From positions 70,282,783 to 70,346,782 of the forward strand of contig CM040427.1 of assembly GCA_022702705.1 (NCBI GenBank): a stretch of DNA of 64,000 nt. Reading direction: 5' to 3'. This DNA is from Papilionanthe hookeriana x Papilionanthe teres. Its lineage: Eukaryota; Streptophyta; Magnoliopsida; Asparagales; Orchidaceae. The position numbers and the translations under genes are program-made. Below, in pieces: positions 56,338 through 64,000 of the stretch. Position 1 is the stretch's first letter, and each line of letters begins with the position of its first letter. The notes below the pieces were generated by a model, which had not been told where the DNA came from, made no database searches, and saw only the letters and a program-made list of their open reading frames with translations.

Positions 56338-56352
56338 CTCTATATATGAGGC
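56338..56352 (+). promoter_or_regulatory. TATA box of the 3' LTR
   Basis: CCTCTATATATGAGG at the position corresponding to 43180 in the 5' LTR, 80 bases after the palindrome cluster. The TATA core is intact. Confidence 0.65.
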
Positions 56353-57482
56353 CGAAATTCGATCTCTTGGGTGTTAATTTTTGTGCAGTAGTGTGTCTTT
56401 AGTAAGTTTAGTGAGTAATTAGTGAGTCGTGTTGTACTGGAAGGAAGAGTCAAAGGAACTACGAGGTACGTTTGGGGATAAATCGAGATAAGTATTTGTA
56501 TTTATTGTTTTTTTTACTTTAAATGAAATCCATGCTTAGTTTAGTTCCCATGCATTCTGAGTAGTTTATTAGTCTTTCTCCCTGTTTATGAAATTAAGTG
56601 ACTTGATGAAATTAAAATAGAGATACTTATATATATTAATAAATTGTGATAATTTTTACTTAAAACTTAATTTACTTTCAACTGGCCATTTGATTTGTTA
56701 AAATATGTTGATTATCAACTATAGTAAAAATTACATCCGATATTCGGGGAATTCAAAAGCCTTGGAAGGAGGGTGCAAATAAATAGGGAAATAATATCAC
56801 TTGGGCATAGAATTGAGCATTTTAGTGTGACGGACTAAAATATTCAATTCGGTCCTATTGTTTGAGAGCCGAAGTGTAGATGTTAGCCCTCGGGCGAGGG
56901 GAACGTGGGAGCTACGAAGTGGCGATCGGTATCCTCCGGCCTAGCCACGGATTCGGTAATCAAACATAAGATTAGTCGATATTCTTTACACCTGGACCAA
57001 AGGGTAAAGAATAAGGAATGCTCCTATTTGTCACAATACCTTAAAATTATCTATTTAAATTCATCAATCACTTAAATTTCTAAACAAGGGGAAAGATACT
57101 TTTCCGAATAGTTAAGACTTATTTAGCAATTAGTTTAATTTCCGCACTTTCAATACGTATTAATTTTCTACTTAGTTAAGTTACCTAATTAAAATACTTA
57201 GTTTACTTTATTGCGCTCAAATTTAGAATTCCAAATTTTCGTATACTTATTTTAAAAATTATTATTATTATTTTAAATTAGTTGTTATTTAATTTTCTCT
57301 TTCCTCGTGGGATCGATAACCGGGACTCCACTAGAGCACTCGTATTACTTGATACGATACGTATACTTGCGTAGCATCCACAACATAAACAATTACAATT
57401 CTATACATATAAATAGCGGGGTCAAGTTTTTGGCGTCGTTGCAATTAAATTAAAAATATCATAATAAAAAAATTGTGGGTCA

Positions 57483-60440
57483 TAACCCAAGGAGGTTATA
57501 TATGCACACCTACACGTCCCCTGTAGGTGTGTGCTTTGAGCCAAGAAACAAGGTGAAACTAGGGACGAGAGGTCAAGGAAAGGAGAACGGAAAGCGGCTC
57601 ACTTAACACAATTTTGAAAAGAAGTGAGTCGATTTCCAATAATCAGAAAAACACGTAAGTCACCCTGGACTCCCGACCGACCTCACATGTCCTGTAAAAA
57701 GGACCTAAAGGCACCTCGACACTCTCGGAGAGGATGAGGACTAGACCCCTAGGAACGCACTCCCTTTTCCCAAATAACTTGTAAAATCATGACCAAAAGA
57801 TACTGACCAATTCCTGGACTCTGGACCACTGCTCGGGATTCCTCCAAACTCCAAGTACCCACATTGATTTTCAATTCCTGAAACACAAACTTCCCCGGTA
57901 CGTTCTCCTACGGGCTCGGGACTCAAGCTATAGCAATAGGAGAATCAGTAAACTTTTGATACATAAGAAAGAGAATGGACAAGCCATAAGCCACCAAACT
58001 AGCATCAATTTCACCAAATAAATCCTCCAAAAAGTGTTTCAAGTATCGTGCCCGATTTATTTCCCACAAGTAAGCTAGGAAGCTCTTCCAAATTTCATTA
58101 AATCAATTTCGTAGACAAGTGAAGCAAAGAGCAAAGCCACCATCACGATAATCACCCCAATAAGGCTCTCAGCCAGGGCTAAAAACAGGAACAAAGGCTC
58201 ACGGCCTAAGCTACAATAAAGTGGCAGCAAGAGGTAAGGCCCCGACAATCCAAATCATCACAATGAGGCTCACGGCCAAGCCCCAACAAACCACCCATAC
58301 TAATTCAAATTCACCACAAATGCATAGGAATGGATCCAAAGGGCAACTAAGCAATTCAGCCCACTCACAGCTTAAACAAAGCACAAAACCGGGCCCCGTA
58401 TAGACCTAAACCCGAGCCATTCGAAGGTTGCACCGGGGGAGGTTGCAGGAACAGCAGGGACCGAAACCGAGCCCCAACAACAAGTGCAAAGGGGGCAGCT
58501 GCAAGAGCAACAAAACAGAAAATCGAGCCCCCAAATCAAGAACAAAGGGGCAGCTGCAAGAGCAACAAAACAGAAAACCGAGCCCTCAAATCAAGTGCAA
58601 CCCAAATCAAGTGCAAAGGGGCTAGCTGCAAGAGCAGCAAAACACAAAAAACCGAGCCCTCAAATCAAGTGCAATGGGGCTAGCTGCAAGAGCAGCAAAA
58701 CACAAAAACCGAGCAGCAGCAGGGCTTGAAACAGCCTCAAAACCGAGAGAAAAACAAGGCTCAAAATACCCCAGAATCGAGAGAACAACATGGGTCAAAA
58801 CCGGGAAATCAAAGCCAACAAAAACAGCTCCCAAAGCTCTTTTAACATGAAATAAAATTTACTTTCAATCAGGCTCACTATGAGCCAAAGTAAGACTTAG
58901 AATATAGCTAAACATGAAGCTTAAACAAGCATTTCCATTCATCCAACATATCAAAGTGTAGAGCATAGGTATACTTCGAACAAAAGTAAGCATAAAGCTC
59001 TATTAGATCAACTCAAACTTTCCTTAGCATGCTCCTAATAAAGAAGAATCAAAAGGAGCAAAAGACAAGCTCCACATGCATATGGAAGAAACAAAATGGC
59101 TCCTCTATGTTTCATAAAAAAAAGTGAAGAGCCCTATTCGAAACACTTGCAAGAGGAGCCAATAGTTTGCCATCAAAACCAAACCTACTACATGCTCATA
59201 TTTCCATTTTTTAACATGTTTGAGTAGTAAAATGTCCCCCAACTCTTAATACCACAATCATACTAGCATGCCACTAGAAACGGGGAGCAAAAAACCATCA
59301 CTTAAGCAAATAGATAACACATTCCATGGCATACAAATGCTCGACCGAAACAACAAGCGAGGAGAACCAAGCCAACTGCGAAAACCGCAGCCCACCTCAA
59401 GCCAAACGAGAGAAGGAGGGAAGGGAGGGAGGCATACCGGGTGGTGTAGCGCACACAAGAAAAAGCAAAGGCAACCGAGCTCCACTCCAACACCAATTTC
59501 TCAAGAGGAAGCAAGCAACCAAACGACTCAACCAACCCTCAATCCATCCAAGAACGGGGCCTTTATAGGCAAAGGAGGGAAAGTAAGGGCCGCCCCTTAC
59601 CGCGCAGCCGGGCGCAAGTGGGGAAGAGTCAGGAAGAAGGCGACAAAATGCCGCAGGTAAGAGCCGAGGCTCGGCAGCAAGGGCAAGAGTCAAGCGGGAG
59701 ACAGAGCTGCGCGCGGGAGATCACGCGAGGTGACCCTAGTACAGGATAACACTCGAGCAGGTATGGGGAGAACCACGCGGGGCTCGAGAGGGCAACGGCT
59801 ACAAGGAAGAGACGCGCTCGAGCGCGGGAGAAGGAGGGAACGGGCGCCCTGATCGAACGAGTGAGAGAGAGAGCCAGCCGATCGAACGGGTAAGGGTTAG
59901 GGCTTAGGATAGAATAAATAAGTTTAAAATATATATATATATTATTAATTTTATTAAAATAAGCCCAAAATCGCAATTTCAGCTCCGGCATGCGATCCTC
60001 GCAAATTAAATATCAATTTTATGTGGAAACGACGTTCCGGGCGCAACGGCGCAGTCCGTTTCATCATCCGAGGTCGTTCGGGCAACCTCGTCGACGATCG
60101 CGTCGAAAGTGCGTCAAATCCGACATTTTCTGAAATTCTGACTCGACGTCGCTCGAGGAATTTGTGCTCGGTGGTGCAGAAAATGTGCACGAGGCTATCC
60201 TAAGGTCCAGGTGGTCCCATAGGAACTCAATTTGGAGTCCTAACGCTAATTCCAACCTATCTCGTCGTGAGCTAGAGGTCGGGAACTCCGTCCGGACTCT
60301 AAAAGAGTGTCGAAGTGGTTTCGAGCATTCTAAAAACGAGGGGGGCCCATTGCTAAGAATCTAAGACCGTCGGGGAGGCTTCTAAAGCTAGAACCCTAAA
60401 TCCTAGGAGGAAAACTAAACCTCGACAAAAACGAGGTCAA
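57483..60440 (-). repeat. GC-rich repetitive region, possibly a reversed LTR of another family
   Basis: Composition changes sharply at the Athila-type 3' end: this part is much richer in G and C. On the minus strand TATAAAGGCCCC at about 59556-59567, in GCCTATAAAGGCCCCG, is a strong TATA-like promoter after GC-rich upstream sequence. That layout is common in plant LTRs. No second copy, PBS or coding domain is present in the window, so identity as a solo LTR is inference. Open frames here (for example 59268-59660 +, 59397-59991 -) have no recognisable domain. Confidence 0.4.
58484..58725 (+). repeat. Tandem repeat of about 65 bp, four units
   Basis: Four consecutive units contain GCTGCAAGAGCAACAAAACA or GCTGCAAGAGCAGCAAAACA, then an ACCGAGCCCTCAAATCAAGT-type segment and GCAAAGGGG. 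The third unit has an extra CAACCCAAATCAAGTG insertion. Units are more than about 90 percent alike by eye. Frames read through it are Gln/Lys/Ser-rich and not protein-like. Confidence 0.85.
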
Positions 60441-60861
60441 CAAAGCCATGTATCGAATCCAAGGTATGTTATTACTATGCTACGTCGACTTTATATTCTT
60501 TGATCCAATTTCAAAGAAAGAGATTTTGTTTAGGAGGTGCATTATATATAAAATTTTTATGTTTTGAGATAAAGCAATCAGCCATTTATTGAAGTAAGGA
60601 ATTAGCATCTGATCAGGATGATTGCAGTTATTTATAAAAAAATAGCTATATAATTAATATAAGAAACATTTTAAAATGTACTGCTGGTATTATAATTATT
60701 TTTTACCGTGCAAACACCCAATTTTTGAATCAAATAAATCATTGAACCCAAAATACCAAAATATAGTAACTAATTGAAATTACAAAAATATAGCAACTAA
60801 TTGAAAATTATGGCTAAAAAAATTACCCAACATAAACAAATTATTTTTTTCTTGAATTTTC
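60441..60861. other. Gene-free AT-rich stretch
   Basis: No coding sequence or mobile element recognised. It leads into the (TA)n tract. Confidence 0.4.
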
Positions 60862-60869
60862 AACATAAG

Positions 60870-60943
<74 letters not shown>
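60862..60943. repeat. (TA)n tract and left target duplication of the SINE
   Basis: AACATAAGTTA (60862-60872) followed by about 70 bases of pure (TA)n. The same AACATAAGTTA plus (TA)n recurs at 61080-61162, so a single target was split and duplicated. Confidence 0.85.
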
Positions 60944-60946
<3 letters not shown>

Positions 60947-61079
60947 GTTGGACTGACCGAGAGTGGACCCCTTCCAATCCAGGTGTGATATTCTAATCCT
61001 CCCGTAATTGATGAGATTTGAACCTCGACTCGAGTGACTTACACTAAAGGCCGCAACCAATGAGCCTACACTTTCACAC
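60944..61079 (-). mobile_element. tRNA-derived SINE inserted in a (TA)n tract
   Basis: On the minus strand the body starts near 61078. An A-box-like TAGGCTCATTGG lies at 61068-61057 and a B box GGTTCAAATCTC at 61024-61013, with tRNA-like spacing (about 32 bases). About 70 more bases follow, ending in (TA)n. Flanks share AACATAAGTTA plus TA repeats as target duplication. RNA polymerase III internal promoter boxes with a non-tRNA 3' part and a short simple tail are the hallmarks of plant SINEs. It does not fold as a full tRNA by inspection. Confidence 0.6.
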
Positions 61080-61087
61080 AACATAAG

Positions 61088-61162
<75 letters not shown>
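61080..61162. repeat. (TA)n tract and right target duplication of the SINE
   Basis: AACATAAGTTA (61080-61090) followed by about 72 bases of (TA)n, matching the left side. Confidence 0.85.
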
Positions 61163-61166
<4 letters not shown>

Positions 61167-61631
61167 CGATAAATAGTATTTCAGATCTGTATCCAACACC
61201 ATAGCATTAAATTTATATATACATGCTACACAAGCCACAGAATAATAATATGCAAATTATTTCAACCACAGAAATCTGCTTTAAATCAAGTCCAAAGTTC
61301 TTAAAATCATCAAAAAAAAAAATCAATTAAGTTTCTCAGAAATATTAAATAATAAAAAATTAAAAGCATTAACAATGAAACCTTGAATAAAGTTATATCA
61401 ATCACTGAATTACATAATTGGCTTTAAAAATAGTCCAAAAATTTAATAATCATAGAAAAATGATACCATTTGCATTAGTCTTCTATGAAACCTTAAATAA
61501 TACAACAAAAAGAAGGAATTTCATAACACAAACTCACCACCAAACTTCATACATAGGTAGTGGGGTGTACTTAATCATAGACATTGAAGTCTAGTTTAGA
61601 AAACAACAACAAAACCTTCTTCCCTCTAATA
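61163..61631. other. Gene-free stretch downstream of the RuvB-like fragment
   Basis: AT-rich; no poly(A) tail of a retrocopy is evident after the stop codon of the RuvB-like frame, which reads toward this side. Confidence 0.4.
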
Positions 61632-62306
<675 letters not shown>

Positions 62307-63835
62307 TTATAGAAAACATTGAAATTGAAGACTGAAACACAAGAAAAATTATGAAGTGCTAAGAAAACATACAAAAATATGGTTGTAAAGAAAGCTCATT
62401 GTCTGTGTCCGATCATGTTCAGTTTCATAATTATCTTGAGTTCGACATTTTTTAAAGCTTCGATATTTGAATATAAACAATACCTTGTTCTATCATGTTT
62501 GGCTTTATAGTAGCATGATTAAACATACATACATAACAACATGTAAATCCTGTGACTTTCAAGTAGGCCCTTTTTTTTTAGCAGCCTCTGTTTGGCTCAA
62601 CATAGGCAATTGTTAATGATCAACTTTTATGTCCTTCTGTGGAATACAGCGAGTGAGAATTCATTGGGTAAGAGATGAATATACATTATCCTGCCTTGGA
62701 ATGTGTCTTCATTGATTGGAGAGAGCACCTTGGTAATTGTCTATGAGAGGGAGATAAAGTTCTTTCTTTTTTACTATGAAGAGAGAAAGAGAAGTCAAAT
62801 TTTTATTTTTTCAAGAGAAATTCCATCCAGTACCATATAGAGGATAAAAAAGAGAGTGAATCTTACTAGTTTCATTCATAATCAATATACGATTAGCATG
62901 AAGCCCTTAAACAACCCTTATTTATAGAAACAGATTGCATGATAAACCACATTAATTTAATTTTAACGTTCAACGAGTATTAAAAAAACCACCATCTTGG
63001 TTAAAATAAAGATAATATTGCCAATTAAATACAATAAAACTAAAATAAAATCTAATAACCTAAAGTACTAGAATAATCTAGAATTATTTCTTGAGTGTTA
63101 TGATACCTGCACATCAGACATCACTTTAGTACTAGATTTATTTGGTTACAAGGAGTTCGTTCAAAATAGTATAGCATTATGAAAAGGAAGAAAAATCGAG
63201 TAGCATTGAAAATACATATCAGCAAAACTGTGCAAGAGAGAGATTATTGAGTGAGAGACAGAGATAAGTTCCTCGTTTCAGTTCCTCATTTACTATTTCA
63301 CTCTGATTTGTAATTTTCATAAGTTTGATTTTTTCCCTTTATTTTTCTTTGTTACAGAAGCGAAGGTTATGTAAGTAGCCAAAAACAATGTCAATATGAC
63401 AGATGAATAATCCGATGGACATTTCTGCCGAAACATCTACGAAATAAAAATGCTATATAGTAACAATCTCCTGCACAATCATCATAATCTTCAGTATCCA
63501 TATAAGCATCATCCATTCGTTCCTTGCTACATGAGACTCAAAATTGCACAACTTGGTCGTTCCCTTTCTGTTATTCTTTCACAATTCCTTCTAGCTCTCT
63601 TAATGGTAGATTTTTTTTGTTTTCCGAGTATGCAAAAATCATAAAAGTTTATTTTTTTCTTCCTTCTATTAAACAAGTGTTTTTCCTACCATATTAATAT
63701 TGCATTTCACCTATTCTTCTCCGTTCTATGGAAATTATATACCAACAGTGTCATTTTTCCACAAAAAATAATGCCTTTTTTCATGAAAAACATCCTATTC
63801 TATATTAATATAATTATTCTCATTAAAGTACATTA
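62307..63835. other. Gene-free AT-rich stretch
   Basis: The missing N-terminal half of the RuvB-like gene was looked for on the minus strand (Walker A GxxGTGKT) and not found. No other gene is supported. Open frame 63450-63644 has no recognisable domain. Confidence 0.45.
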
Positions 63836-63921
63836 AAATTTATCTGTGAGTTTCCAATAAGATCCTTTTACTCTTAGAGTATTTACAAATTCAAATCACC
63901 AAAATTCAGCTCTAGAAATTA
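63836..63921 (+). repeat. Dispersed repeat, copy 2 of 2
   Basis: Matches 5262-5347 with few differences. In the first copy this sequence lies at the edge of a reversed Athila-type LTR relic, so a further relic may start here and run out of the window. Confidence 0.65.
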
Positions 63922-64000
63922 TGTCCTTATATCCTTATTCTTTGAATCTAATACACAATAAAAAAAAAACTTGCTCTTCCAATAATATTGAAAAGCAACT

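Larger units (their letters stand above)
40759..57482 (+). mobile_element. Athila-type Ty3/gypsy LTR retrotransposon, 16.7 kb
   Basis: Two LTRs of 3572 and 3571 bp, each beginning TGAC and ending GTCA, enclose 9.6 kb. The primer-binding site is TGGCGCCGTTGCCGGGGA, the Asp-tRNA type characteristic of Athila elements. Internal order is gag, protease, RT, RNase H, integrase, a conserved non-coding block and two env-like ORFs. The pol sequences closely follow the Athila type. Reading frames are broken by many single-base indels and some stops, so no full polyprotein is encoded. The 5-bp flanks (ATTCA left, TAACC right) do not match and no clear polypurine tract precedes the 3' LTR. Size is large even for this clade. 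Confidence 0.93.
53912..57482 (+). repeat. 3' LTR of the Athila-type element
   Basis: 3571 bp, collinear over its full length with 40759-44330 with scattered substitutions and short indels. Same promoter layout: palindrome cluster 56087-56258, TATA at 56341. The PBS-like sequence near its end is also present. Confidence 0.93.

Noticed and set aside
58221..58729. Gln/Lys-rich open frames over the 65-bp repeat
   Set aside because: Composition follows the tandem repeat and several frames are open at once; no domain.
59257..59991. Overlapping open frames on both strands near the minus-strand TATA
   Set aside because: GC-rich DNA leaves many frames open by chance; none resembles a known protein.
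60944..61079. Possible tRNA gene on the minus strand
   Set aside because: A and B boxes are present but no cloverleaf with acceptor stem is evident, and target duplications plus a non-tRNA 3' part point to a SINE.

Overview
This window is nuclear DNA of a flowering plant. The evidence is a spliced plant-type DEAH-box splicing helicase gene, an Athila-type Ty3/gypsy retrotransposon, PIF/Harbinger and Mutator-like DNA transposons, a tRNA-derived SINE and RTE-type LINE debris, all in very AT-rich intergenic sequence. The species cannot be named from what is visible. Only one gene looks intact and functional: a Prp22/DHX8-class RNA helicase (DEAH5) in two exons at 18385-23068 (+). Everything else recognisable is mobile or broken.

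Layout. 1-6.9 kb: AT-rich sequence with two old LTR relics, one forward (about 850-2335) and one reversed (about 4456-5350). 6.9-10.6 kb: a decayed autonomous PIF/Harbinger element (3636 bp, TAA target duplication) with a mutated DDE transposase and two G-rich repeat arrays. 10.6-18.1 kb: gene-poor, with a degenerate 24-bp minisatellite and MITE-like ends. 18.4-23.1 kb: DEAH5. 23.5-25.0 kb: another reversed LTR relic. 27-28.4 kb: two exons of a decayed gene (possibly Tic22-like), a 252-bp Mutator-type MITE with a perfect 9-bp target duplication, and an RTE LINE tail. 30.1-31.3 kb: a probable non-autonomous Harbinger element. 32.9-40.4 kb: a small LTR retroelement with only a gag remnant, broken by a roughly 4.8-kb Harbinger-like element carrying pieces of host genes: a p24-delta cargo-receptor gene with its intron, an ICE1/SCREAM bHLH exon and a coiled-coil segment. 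Its left part was later tandemly duplicated (1.45 kb). 40.8-57.5 kb: a 16.7-kb Athila-type element with 3.57-kb LTRs, decayed gag-pol and two successive env-like ORFs. 57.5-60.5 kb: GC-rich repetitive sequence, possibly a reversed LTR of another family. 60.9-61.1 kb: a SINE inside a (TA)n tract. 61.6-62.3 kb (-): a 5'-truncated but still open RuvB-like 2 (reptin/TIP49b) fragment.

The most unusual structure is a 15-bp near-perfect palindrome, CTCGCCGACGGCGAG, present in clusters of six inside the Athila-type element. There is one cluster in each LTR, about 80 bp upstream of the TATA box, and one upstream of each of the two env-like ORFs. A seven-copy version persists in the old forward LTR relic at 1.0-1.2 kb. 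A reversed relic at 24.8 kb carries a related GC-rich dyad cluster with a different core. Most copies contain the GCCGAC core known as the DRE/CRT site of DREB/CBF factors. Some variants change both symmetric positions, which keeps the dyad but loses that core. Whether the arrays are promoter elements, protein-dimer sites, hairpins or methylation targets is not decidable from sequence alone.
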